Under the pieces are notes generated by a model that was not told the DNA's origin, did not search any database, and worked only from the letters and a program-made list of their open reading frames with translations. From Mycolicibacterium brumae (GTDB taxonomy: Bacteria > Actinomycetota > Actinomycetes > Mycobacteriales > Mycobacteriaceae): DNA of 64,000 nucleotides. A program made the translations under genes and the position numbers. Location of the stretch: contig NZ_CP104302.1 of the NCBI RefSeq assembly GCF_025215495.1, positions 1,488,001 through 1,552,000 of the forward strand, given 5' to 3'. Below are positions 46,417 to 54,494 of this stretch, in pieces (position 1 is the first letter of the stretch; each line of letters begins with the position of its first letter).

Positions 46417-47517
46417 ATGACGAGGATTCAAGTTCCCTATCCCCATAGGAGGGGAGGGCACTGTGGTTCCGGTGCGCTTCGTGACCTTACTGAATGGGCC
46501 CAACTCGGATGGGGGACAGAAGCACTCAGTGAAGGATTGGTCTTCACCCTCGGCGGAGTCTTGGACTTCTCGTACGTCCGCTCTACGCAGTTGTTCCCCC
46601 AGGTGTACCTGGTAGGACGAGGAAGCGACCTGGAACAGGATTACCTCTCCCGGGTTGGCGCAAAGTTCGTCGTGCGATCGACCGATGACCCGGACGTGGG
46701 ATGGGCATTTGTGACCGACGAAATCGACAAAGGTCGACCCGTCATGGTCTGGGCTGACATCGGCGAACTTCCTTACCTGCGCGTCCGATTGCACATGAGC
46801 CGTCACGACATTGTCATCACCGGATACGATGACGAACAACGGGTCGCCTATGTGGTCGATAATGACCGCGAGACAACCCAGACGGTGGCCTACGACGACC
46901 TACGCCGGGCGCGGTCCTCGGTCGGGTTTCCCACACCTACCCGGCACACCACATATCACGTCGACTGGCCAGAGCGAGTGCCAGACCTTGGGCCGATCGC
47001 GGCCGCTGCACTCGCCGCGAGCGCAGCGTTCATGCGCGGCGGTGCCGTAGGTGCGCCGCTACTGCGCATCGAGGCAGCTGAAGTCGAATCTTCCGGTTTG
47101 AAGGGTGTGCAGGACTTCGTCGATGACGTAGGGCATTGGCCAACGCTGTTCGATGACGATGCCCTGACCGCGGCATTGTTCGGGCTCGGGGCGTTCATCG
47201 AGAAAGCCGGTACCGGCGGCGGGCTCTTTCGTACGCTGCAGGCAGACGGTTGCCAGAACATCGCCGATCTCCTAGATGACGCCGCCACTGCCGAAGCGGC
47301 TGCCGCGGCCCGACATGCTTCCAAAGCGTGGTCTACGCTTGCGGCCGCAGCCACGGATGCCGGCACATCGCTACGGAGTCGTAGTCTAGCTGCGGCCAAA
47401 GTCGCCGCGACGATCCCGGACGCCGAAACGCGCCTCGTCGAAGCCCTCGAAACGGCCAGTCGATCCGTTGGCACTGTCGATACCGGCATCGAAGCTCATC
47501 TGAAAGGCTATCTGTGA
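46417..47517 (+). CDS. BtrH-like protein (BtrH N-terminal domain, DUF4872-like C-terminus)
   Basis: 366 residues from ATG 46417, with AAGGAAGG upstream. GGHCGSGALRDLTEW gives a catalytic-type Cys16, LSEGLVFTLGGVLDFSY the family glycine block, RHDIVITGYDD a His130, and VAYVVDND a nearby Asp/Asn; this is the papain-like fold of BtrH. In butirosin biosynthesis BtrH moves an acyl group from a carrier protein to an amine. The C-terminal ~170 residues are Ala-rich and helical. No carrier protein is visible nearby, so acyl acceptor and donor are unknown. The stop overlaps the broken transglutaminase-like gene. Confidence 0.8.
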   Translation: MTRIQVPYPHRRGGHCGSGALRDLTEWAQLGWGTEALSEGLVFTLGGVLDFSYVRSTQLFPQVYLVGRGSDLEQDYLSRVGAKFVVRSTDDPDVGWAFVTDEIDKGRPVMVWADIGELPYLRVRLHMSRHDIVITGYDDEQRVAYVVDNDRETTQTVAYDDLRRARSSVGFPTPTRHTTYHVDWPERVPDLGPIAAAALAASAAFMRGGAVGAPLLRIEAAEVESSGLKGVQDFVDDVGHWPTLFDDDALTAALFGLGAFIEKAGTGGGLFRTLQADGCQNIADLLDDAATAEAAAAARHASKAWSTLAAAATDAGTSLRSRSLAAAKVAATIPDAETRLVEALETASRSVGTVDTGIEAHLKGYL

Positions 47518-47774
47518 GTGGCACTTCAAATCAATCGAGTTTCCTGAAGACTACTGGTTTCTCGATTGGCAGCATGACGATGTTCAGCGCTTCGCCCAGA
47601 ACGCGGTCGGTGACGTTCGTGACCCTTGTGCAGAAGGCGAGGTTGACCGTCACCGCTGTGGGGGACAGGATTTGGTATGACCCCTATAGCACCGACGACG
47701 ACCCCGAGCATTATCGGGCGAGCTATGCGGCGACAGCGTCGAGGGCGTATTGCGGGGCAGGACCAAATGGCTGA
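47514..47774 (+). pseudogene. Truncated, frameshifted transglutaminase-like gene
   Basis: Homologous to the intact gene at 61684. In one frame FLDWQHDDVQRFAQNAV matches FLDWQHESVRDFVASAT; after a shift, DRIWYDPYSTDDDPEHYRAS...ASRAYC matches DSIWYDPYTVTDDPHAYRAS...ADRAYC. Just after the catalytic Cys the homology ends, so the His and the whole C-terminal half are lost. It begins at GTG 47514, overlapping the BtrH-like stop, which shows that the two were once coupled. The ~150 nt beyond hold no gene. Confidence 0.82.
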
Positions 47775-47930
47775 TAGTGACGGAACTGGAAGGTGTACCG
47801 CAGCGATGATCTCGGCGGGCTAACGAGTCCTTTACATACTGTCTTCGGGCGATCAGCCCAGCCGACGTCGGCGCAGTTCTTCAGTCGCATGGTGGTCCAT
47901 GCACTGCGTGGTCCTATTTAGGAGGATTTC

Positions 47931-48482
47931 GTCATCGACGAGCAAGCGGAAGAAGATTCGGCCATCGCGTGGTGGCATAACTTTCAGAATCGTGTTATCG
48001 CCGCCGACGGCGACTACCTCGATGCGCACCATCCGTGGTGCCTTGGTTGCGGCACAGACAATCCGCACGGTCATCGCCTGCGAGCGCGTCGGCGTGGCGA
48101 CGGGGTGGGCGCCAGGCATATCTTCGACGGCCGACATCGCGGCGCACCCGGGATCGCACATGGCGGCGCAGTCATGACGGTTCTTGACGACACGGTGGGC
48201 ATGCTGCTCTACGTCGTCGGTGAGATGGCCGTCACCCGTAAGCTCGACACCGAGTTCTTCGCGCCGGTATTGCTGGGGGTTCCCTACGAGGTCAGCGCGG
48301 AGCTCGTGTCCAGAACCGGCCGGAAACTCGAAGTGCGGACAGAATTGCGCGAGGAAGCCACCGGCCAGCTGGTCGCGTCCGCGTCCGGGTTATTCGTCGT
48401 CGTCACGCTGGATCACTTCACTAGCTCCATACAGAAGGCGTCGTCAATACGCTGCACTGCGCGACCACCCTGGGAAGGATGA
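47931..48482 (+). CDS. PaaI-like thioesterase lacking a standard start codon
   Basis: The conserved protein (HHPWCLGCGTDNPHG, GAPGIAHGGAVMTVLDDTVGMLLY, TEFFAPVLLGVPYEV) is open from about 47922 to the stop at 48482, so the PaaI N-terminal motif lies before the first GTG of the frame (48105). An AGGAGG site (47920-47925) is followed after 5 nt by GTC ATC where a start is expected, and TAG closes the frame just upstream. Either GTC/ATC initiates weakly, or a GTG-to-GTC change disabled the gene. Function: hydrolysis of acyl-CoA esters. Confidence 0.7.
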   Translation, partial: VIDEQAEEDSAIAWWHNFQNRVIAADGDYLDAHHPWCLGCGTDNPHGHRLRARRRGDGVGARHIFDGRHRGAPGIAHGGAVMTVLDDTVGMLLYVVGEMAVTRKLDTEFFAPVLLGVPYEVSAELVSRTGRKLEVRTELREEATGQLVASASGLFVVVTLDHFTSSIQKASSIRCTARPPWEG

Positions 48483-48644
48483 CTCAACCCGTAAATCTGC
48501 TCATTTTTCAACCGGCGCAGGCTGCTCAGGATTGAACCGGGGCCGACAGGGGGTTTGCTAAGCAAACGCGTACTCGACCACATCGTGGTGTACCAGCCTT
48601 CGGTAGCGTGACGCCGCAGCGTGTCGGCGAAAATACCGCCGGTC

Positions 48645-48870
48645 TCATCTGTTGTGGCCCGCCGGGGAGTTGATATCGACCTGGATGTGCGAAGCGGCCG
48701 GGTCAGGTTTCTGGCCGAGGGTATACAGGCCAAGACTGCCGAGAAAACCCGCACAATGCTCGATAAGCACTTCGGTCGATAGGTTTAGTTGTCCGTCTAT
48801 CCAGCGACGGAGAATCTCGAACAGGCCCCCGACACCGTAGGTAGCGGCGAGATCTGGAGAAATTGTCAAG
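48645..48870 (-). pseudogene. C-terminal part of a TetR regulator split by IS256
   Basis: About 75 codons (LTISPDLAATYGVGGLFEILRRWIDGQLNLSTEVLIEHCAGFLGSLG...) resemble the ligand-domain C-terminus of TetR proteins. They are open only as a run-on of the IS edge. The N-terminal part lies beyond the IS at 50331-50831 on the same strand. Confidence 0.75.
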
Positions 48871-50330
48871 ACCTGTGGATCGGGGTGTTTCAGGCGACCT
48901 CCGTTCCGGTGCGCTCGTGACCGTTTGAAGGCGGTTGCGGTGGTGTGATGTCGGTGGGCCGTTCGAGCAGTTTGCCTTTGTGGAAGACCGCGCCGGCGCG
49001 GACCAGGGCGACCAGGTGCGGGGCGTTGACGGCCCGCCAGCGGGCTTGTGCGGCGTCGATCAGCTTGTAGGCCATGGCAATCCCGGCCGCGCGTGATCCA
49101 GGCCCCTTGGTGACCTTGGTGCGCAGTCGCACCGTGGCGAAAGTGGATTCGATCGGGTTGGTCGTGCGCAGGTGAATCCAATGCTCGGCCGGGTACTTGT
49201 AGAACTCGAGCAGGGTGTCGAGGTCGTCGGTGATCTTGGCGACGGCCTTGGGGTATTTGGCGCCGAAGTCGACCTCGAAAGCCTTGACCGCGACCTGCGC
49301 CTTGTCGATGTCCTCGGCGTTGTAGATATCCTTGATCGCCGCCAACGCCGACGGATGTGCCGACTTCGGCAGTGCGGCAAGGACATTGGCCTGCTTGTGA
49401 AACCAGCACCGCTGCTCACGGGTCGCCGGGAACACTTCGCGGACCGCCTTCCAGAACCCGAGGGCGCCATCGCCCACGGCCAACACCGGGGCAGCCATCC
49501 CGCGGCGTTTGCAGTCGCGCAGCAGGTCGGCCCACGACTCGGTGGACTCCCGATACCCGTCGGTGATCGCGACCAGCTCCTTGCGGCCATCGGCACGCAC
49601 GCCGATCATCACCAGCAGGCACAGCTTGGTCTGCTCCAGGCGCACCTTGAGGTGGATGCCGTCGACCCACAGGTAGACGTAGTCGGTACCGGACAGATCA
49701 CGGCGCCCGAACGCCGCGGCTTCGTCCTGCCACTGCGCGGTCAGCCGGGTGATCGTCGACGCCGACAACCCCGCACCCGAACCGAGGAACTGCTCCAACG
49801 CCGCAGTGAAGTCGCCGCTGGACAGCCCATGCAAGTACAGCAGCGGCAACACCTCACTCATCTGCGGGGACTTCCGTGCCCACGCCGGCAGTATCGCCGA
49901 GGAAAACCGCTGCCGCACACCTGTATCGGGGTCCACGCGGCGGTCGTTGACCCGCGGCGCCTTCACCTCGACCGCGCCGGCCGCGGTCAGCACCTCACGC
50001 GGCTGGTGGTAGCCGTTGCGGACCACCAACCGATGGCCGTCCTCATCGAGCTGGTCGGCGAACTGGGCCACGTAGGCGGCGACCTCGGCTTGCAGTGCCG
50101 CGGCCAGCATCTGCCGGGCGCCGTCACGGACGATCTCGTCCAACAACGACCGACCGGCACCGCCGGTGCTTTCATTGGCCTCGGTGGCATCGTGAACTAC
50201 GGTGAGCATGGGCGTACCTTCCCGAACCAGCGCGCCAACGCCGGCTCATGATCGGACCTTCGGATATTCAGATCATCCTCGGGAAGGTGCGCCCACTTTC
50301 ACGCCCCCTCACCGAGGGTCATCCACAGGT
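48871..50330 (-). mobile_element. IS256-family (mutator) insertion sequence
   Basis: Bounded by matching ends ACCTGTGGAT (48871-48880) and ATCCACAGGT (50321-50330), with a single mutator-type transposase between. No identical 8-9 bp duplication is seen at the flanks, so a small deletion may have followed insertion. It interrupts a TetR gene. Confidence 0.85.
48890..50209 (-). CDS. IS256-family transposase
   Basis: 439 residues. Mutator signature elements: GARQMLAAALQAEVAAYV, VKAPRVNDRR, LWVDGIHLKVRLEQ (first Asp), VLAVGDGALGFWKAVREVFP with the second Asp, QRCWFHKQANVLAALPKS, and RTTNPIESTFATVRLRTKVTKGPGS with the Glu. Complete and probably functional. Confidence 0.94.
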   Translation of the reverse strand: MLTVVHDATEANESTGGAGRSLLDEIVRDGARQMLAAALQAEVAAYVAQFADQLDEDGHRLVVRNGYHQPREVLTAAGAVEVKAPRVNDRRVDPDTGVRQRFSSAILPAWARKSPQMSEVLPLLYLHGLSSGDFTAALEQFLGSGAGLSASTITRLTAQWQDEAAAFGRRDLSGTDYVYLWVDGIHLKVRLEQTKLCLLVMIGVRADGRKELVAITDGYRESTESWADLLRDCKRRGMAAPVLAVGDGALGFWKAVREVFPATREQRCWFHKQANVLAALPKSAHPSALAAIKDIYNAEDIDKAQVAVKAFEVDFGAKYPKAVAKITDDLDTLLEFYKYPAEHWIHLRTTNPIESTFATVRLRTKVTKGPGSRAAGIAMAYKLIDAAQARWRAVNAPHLVALVRAGAVFHKGKLLERPTDITPPQPPSNGHERTGTEVA

Positions 50331-50831
50331 TCTGATCATTGCTCCGAGATCTGCGACCTGAATCACCTCGCTGGGTATATCGAGATGCAGGCGGGCCTCT
50401 CTGAGGACGAGCTCCGCAAATTCGGACATCAGTTCGCTTCGCAGCTGCCGAAGCAGGGGTTCAGCGCCCGATTCGACAAACAATATGCGGGCCATGCTGG
50501 GATCGTTCTCGATCATCTGAACCAGGGCCTTTATCGGAGCGTAAGCGAGTTCTTGAGGAGCAACGGTGTCATCCGGTATCGCCTTGGTGATCACGGCTTG
50601 GAAGGTGGTGGAGATCTTGGTGAACATCGCACGCAGGAGCGCGTCTCTGTCGCGAAACTGCTGGTAGAAGTACCGGCTCGTCACTCCTGACTCCGTACAC
50701 ACAGCGGTCACGGTGCACGCGGCGGCTCCCTGCTTGCCCATGAGCGCGACCGCGGCGTCAATCAGCAGTGCGCGGCGCTGCGCATCGCGTTGAGTTGCGG
50801 ACAGCCCGCCATAAACACGTGCTGGACTCAT
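50331..50831 (-). pseudogene. N-terminal part of the TetR regulator split by IS256
   Basis: About 167 codons. The helix-turn-helix VTAVCTESGVTSRYFYQQFRDRDALL lies near residues 40-66, and the frame runs to IPSEVIQVADLGAMI before entering the IS. Its missing end matches the piece at 48645-48870. The DNA-binding domain is intact but the effector domain is cut, so regulation of the divergent gene at 50905 is probably lost or altered. Confidence 0.82.
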
Positions 50832-50904
50832 GCCCTACATTCTGGCAGTCTCATGTGACAAGGCCTAAAGTCAGATCACGCAACGGAGGAAGGACCCCGT
50901 CAAG

Positions 50905-51774
50905 ATGCCGGAAGATCGAGCCTCGACCAAGAGCCGTGTATTGCCAAAACCCCGGCGCGTTCGTTTCCCCATGCCCACCTCCACGAAGCGGCGACACTTC
51001 GTGGATGGCGACCTGGTGATGAGCCATTTCATCTCGGTGCTTTCTGCGACCTTCCCGGAAGGGGAAGACTTCTTCATCCGCTCGGTCAAGTATTTCCAGA
51101 GTTCCATCGACGATCCCCAATTGCTGACAGCGGTCAAGGGTTTCATCGGGCAAGAGGCCACACACCGACACCAGCATCGGCTCCTCAACGAACGGCTCCA
51201 GGCCATGGGTTATCCGACCGCGCGGATCGACCGCCACGTCGCACGCCTGATCAAGCGATTGGAGCGGCGCTTTTCGCCAGAAATGCGGCTGTCGATGACC
51301 TCTGCATTGGAGCACTACACCGCGACGCTCGCTGAAATCATTCTCACCAGCGATGACGCGCAGAAGCTCATCGGACAGACAGAGGTTCGACCGATTCTGC
51401 TGTGGCATGCGTTCGAGGAGTCGGAGCACAAAGCCGTCGCCTTCGACGCCTATCGGCTGATTGGAGGCACCGAGCGCACCCGCGTACGGGGCATGCGGAT
51501 CGCCTCTGCAATTCTGTTCGGCGAACTCATTCTGCAGACTGCGCTGTCGATGGCCTCTGACAAGGCCTCGTATAACCCGGTCACGTTGGTGCGTAGCCTA
51601 CGTCGCTTCAGTCGCACCCCGATGTTCACCGCCGATGCGCTGCAGCGATTCCGTTCGTACAACCGCCCCGGCTTCCACCCTGATGATTGGGACAGCACCG
51701 CGGTCCTGGAGCGATGGAGCAAGGAACTGTTCGACCAAGACGGCTCACAGAAGGTCATCGCTCAGCCGGGGTAG
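50905..51774 (+). CDS. Metal-dependent hydrolase-like protein (PF10118 type)
   Basis: 289 residues. HFVDGDLVMSHFISVLSATFPEGEDFF, QEATHRHQH (E84, H87), ALEHYTA (E136, H137) and HAFEESEHKAVAFD (H168, E172, H175) give two ExxH motifs and extra acidic ligands in helices, the pattern of a ferritin-like di-iron site. The family is annotated as predicted metal-dependent hydrolase, but no substrate is established. It often lies beside TetR and monooxygenase genes in mycobacteria. It is divergent from the split TetR; ATG 50905 has GGAGGAAGG upstream. Confidence 0.85.
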   Translation: MPEDRASTKSRVLPKPRRVRFPMPTSTKRRHFVDGDLVMSHFISVLSATFPEGEDFFIRSVKYFQSSIDDPQLLTAVKGFIGQEATHRHQHRLLNERLQAMGYPTARIDRHVARLIKRLERRFSPEMRLSMTSALEHYTATLAEIILTSDDAQKLIGQTEVRPILLWHAFEESEHKAVAFDAYRLIGGTERTRVRGMRIASAILFGELILQTALSMASDKASYNPVTLVRSLRRFSRTPMFTADALQRFRSYNRPGFHPDDWDSTAVLERWSKELFDQDGSQKVIAQPG

Positions 51775-51793
51775 CAAAAGTGCGTGAGGAGGG

Positions 51794-51822
51794 CGACGCA
51801 GAAAGACACTGTTTCTGCGTCG
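51794..51822. terminator. Hairpin between convergent genes
   Basis: Perfect 11-bp stem CGACGCAGAAA (51794-51804) / TTTCTGCGTCG (51812-51822) with a 7-nt loop, lying 20 nt after the metal-protein gene and before the end of the opposing TetR gene. Likely bidirectional terminator; no U-tract. Confidence 0.7.
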
Positions 51823-51940
51823 TTCCTCCAAACAATCGACAGCGCGCCTGTCGTCACGGATTGGATGCCCGGTGGCGGGTCAAGGCGACAGTCATACAGA
51901 CAAGTGCAGTCGGCCTCGAAACTCACGGAAAGGTTAAGCC

Positions 51941-52582
51941 TCAGCCGCTGACGACGTAGCGTTGAGCCAAGGTTTCAGCCAGTCGGCTCGTGTGCGCGAC
52001 CACTTCCTTTTCGGTCACCGCGAGCAAACCGGAGTGCCAGGCCGTGATGACTTCGACGAACCCCCCCACCGCAACCAAAGTGTCCATACGAAGGGCCGTC
52101 TCGTCGGCGTCTTCTCTGAGATGTGGCCGGCTTGCCTCGACGACCAACTGCGTTGCCTCCTGCAGCGCCACAGCGCGGCGATCTTGCAGCGGTGAGCTAC
52201 CTACATGCTGAGCGAGGAGGATGTGCGCCCGGCCAGGATCGCGTGCGATCCGGTCGACCACGATGGCGATCGCCGCGGTGATGGTTTCGATCGGCGGCCG
52301 ATCCACACGCTCGTCGAAGAGCGCGGAAACCTCGCCGAGCATGTCATTGCGAACGCCATCCCACGCTGCGACGAGAAGATCCTCGCGCGTCTTGAAGTCC
52401 TCGTAGAAGTATCGATCGTTGAGCCCTGTCCGGGCGCACACGCCGCGCATAGTCACTGCGGCCCAACCGCTCTCACTCCAAATCTCGGTCGCAGCCTCGA
52501 TCAATTGCTGCCGTCGCTCTGCTCGACGCTCAGCACCGGTCCGACCACCCCAGCGCGTGTTTCTCGACCGCACATCAAACAT
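51941..52582 (-). CDS. TetR-family transcriptional regulator
   Basis: 213 residues. The helix-turn-helix VTMRGVCARTGLNDRYFYEDFKTREDLL is near residues 43-70. It is divergent from the SDR-to-monooxygenase genes; the 120-nt gap contains TTGACA at 52584-52589 reading toward the SDR gene. Probable local repressor of that cluster. ATG 52582 is the first start. Confidence 0.9.
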   Translation of the reverse strand: MFDVRSRNTRWGGRTGAERRAERRQQLIEAATEIWSESGWAAVTMRGVCARTGLNDRYFYEDFKTREDLLVAAWDGVRNDMLGEVSALFDERVDRPPIETITAAIAIVVDRIARDPGRAHILLAQHVGSSPLQDRRAVALQEATQLVVEASRPHLREDADETALRMDTLVAVGGFVEVITAWHSGLLAVTEKEVVAHTSRLAETLAQRYVVSG

Positions 52583-52702
52583 CTTGACAAAACGTCGGGC
52601 TCACGACCAAACTGGTGGCATGCGACACCAATGGTGGCTGATGCCCCCAAATCAATGGTCTCCCGCACCGGAAATCAGTGTCGCGATCCGAAAGGCAAGC
52701 AG

Positions 52703-53569
52703 ATGAGGTTCTTGCCGTTCGGTAGTTCACCAGGTAGAACCCACCGCGCCCACGCAGTAGTCACAGGCGCAGGGAGCGGTATCGGCCGCGCGTTCGCCGT
52801 TGAGCTTGCACGCCGAGGTGGACGTGTTGTGTGTGCGGACAAAGACCCCATCACTGCGAAAGAGTCGGCCGAGTTGGTGAGGCAGGCCGGCGGCGAGGGT
52901 TTCGACGTCGTATGCGACGTCACCGACCTTGAGCAGGTCCGTAACCTCGCTGATGCCAGTGAAGACTGGTTTGGCAAGGCGGCGAGCCTGGTGATCAACA
53001 ACGCCGGAATCGGTGCGGGCGGCAATCGCATCGGCGCTACGTCGGTCGAGGACTGGAACGCTGCGATTTCTGTCAACCTTTGGGGTGTTATCTACGGGTG
53101 CGAGACTTTCGTTCCCCGGCTCCGGAGCAACGGCCGTGGCGGAGTGATCAATGTGGCGTCCGCCGCGAGTTTCGGCTCGGCGCCCCGAATGGGGGCATAC
53201 AACGTGAGTAAGGCCGGAGTGCTCGCTCTGTCCGAGACCTTGGCGGCCGAACTGAGCGGTACTAACGTCAATGTCACAGTGCTTTGCCCCACCTTCGTCA
53301 AGACGAACATCGCCAAAAATCCTCAGATTGAGGAGTCGGCGGCGAAACTCGCGACCAACCTGATGAGGTGGACCGGCATTTCGCCGGATCAAGTGGCTCG
53401 AACGACCTTGAACGCGCACGATCGCGGACAAATCTATGTAGTGCCCCAACTGGACGCGAAAATTTTGTGGCAACTGAAAAGAGCTTTACCCGGTCAGTTT
53501 ACGCGGGCGTTGGGGCTGGTGGAGCGCGTGGCCTCATGGAACGATCCAGCCGAACAGAGGGAGCAGTGA
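52703..53569 (+). CDS. Short-chain dehydrogenase/reductase
   Basis: 288 residues from ATG 52703 (AAAGG upstream; the frame is open further up without a good start). NAD(P)-binding VVTGAGSGIGRAFAVELARRG, INNAGIG, catalytic Ser in VASAASFGSAPRMGAYNVSKAG, giving the YxxxK pair, and LCPTFVKTNI. Resembles the SadH-type SDRs of mycobacterial lipid loci. It may oxidise an alcohol to the ketone used by the monooxygenases downstream; that is inference. One base separates it from the next gene. Confidence 0.9.
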   Translation: MRFLPFGSSPGRTHRAHAVVTGAGSGIGRAFAVELARRGGRVVCADKDPITAKESAELVRQAGGEGFDVVCDVTDLEQVRNLADASEDWFGKAASLVINNAGIGAGGNRIGATSVEDWNAAISVNLWGVIYGCETFVPRLRSNGRGGVINVASAASFGSAPRMGAYNVSKAGVLALSETLAAELSGTNVNVTVLCPTFVKTNIAKNPQIEESAAKLATNLMRWTGISPDQVARTTLNAHDRGQIYVVPQLDAKILWQLKRALPGQFTRALGLVERVASWNDPAEQREQ

Positions 53570-53570
53570 A

Positions 53571-54494
53571 ATGGCGTTCGCATATAGCGACATGCTCGAG
53601 ACGATCAAGAACAAGCAATGGGCTCTCGCCGATATCGATTGGGGCGCCCCTGGTGCGGAGTTGATCACCGACGAACAGCGTCCCAAACTCAAGCAATTCA
53701 TGTCCGACGTGGTGTGGATTGAGCATGTCGGAGCGCGCGCCTTTGCTGCGATGGCCCCGAAGGCGCCCTTCGAAGCGCTCGGAGACATTTACCGTTACTT
53801 TCACGCCGAGGAGCAGCGTCACGCCAACGCCGAACTTGCTCTGATGCGTCGCTGGGGCATGATCGAGGAAGGCGAAAAGCCTGTACCGAATAAGAACATC
53901 CGTCTCGTGATCGAGTGGCTAGATCGGTACGCTGAGGCTCTTCCTCTGACTGTCATCGGCGCCGCGATTCCCGCACTGGAGACCGCGCTGGACGGGGCCC
54001 TGCTGAAATTTCTCCTTGATGAGGTCGACGACCCAATTTGCGGGGAAGTATTCAATAAGGTCAACAGCGACGAATCGCGGCACCTTGCAGTAGGTTTTCA
54101 AGTCCTGAATGACCTCGGCGCCAGTCCCATGCGAATCCATGCAATCCAAACGGTCGGCGCTGTGATGGACCCCCGTATTCTCACTGGCGCGTTGCTGTAT
54201 ATACCGCTTCTCACGCGCATGTTGATGAATCTCAACGCGATGGGGCTATCCGAAGAGAAGCTGTACAACGCGGTGACGCGATATGGCAATGTCGGGGACC
54301 GCAGTGAGCACACGCGGAGGGTGCCTGGATATCACATCTTGAAGGCCCACATGTCCTCCTCGATCAAGCGGTCCCAACCCCTTCACTTCGTTTCCCAGCG
54401 CTTAGGCAATGCGATCGACATCTTCCCCGTGCAAGTACTCGGGCGACCGCCTTCATGGACGGATGAACTGACCTATGAACCGGTCGCTAAATGA
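53571..54494 (+). CDS. Ferritin-like di-iron protein
   Basis: 307 residues. The full set of di-iron carboxylate ligands is visible: E51 (WIEHVGARAF), E81 and H84 (AEEQRH), E137 (ALETALDG), E168 and H171 (SDESRH), in the helical order of ferritin-like oxygenases and oxidases. No specific enzyme family is recognised. Placed between an SDR and a flavin monooxygenase with an ATGA overlap to the latter, it may act on the same substrate as an oxygenase or desaturase. Confidence 0.82.
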   Translation: MAFAYSDMLETIKNKQWALADIDWGAPGAELITDEQRPKLKQFMSDVVWIEHVGARAFAAMAPKAPFEALGDIYRYFHAEEQRHANAELALMRRWGMIEEGEKPVPNKNIRLVIEWLDRYAEALPLTVIGAAIPALETALDGALLKFLLDEVDDPICGEVFNKVNSDESRHLAVGFQVLNDLGASPMRIHAIQTVGAVMDPRILTGALLYIPLLTRMLMNLNAMGLSEEKLYNAVTRYGNVGDRSEHTRRVPGYHILKAHMSSSIKRSQPLHFVSQRLGNAIDIFPVQVLGRPPSWTDELTYEPVAK

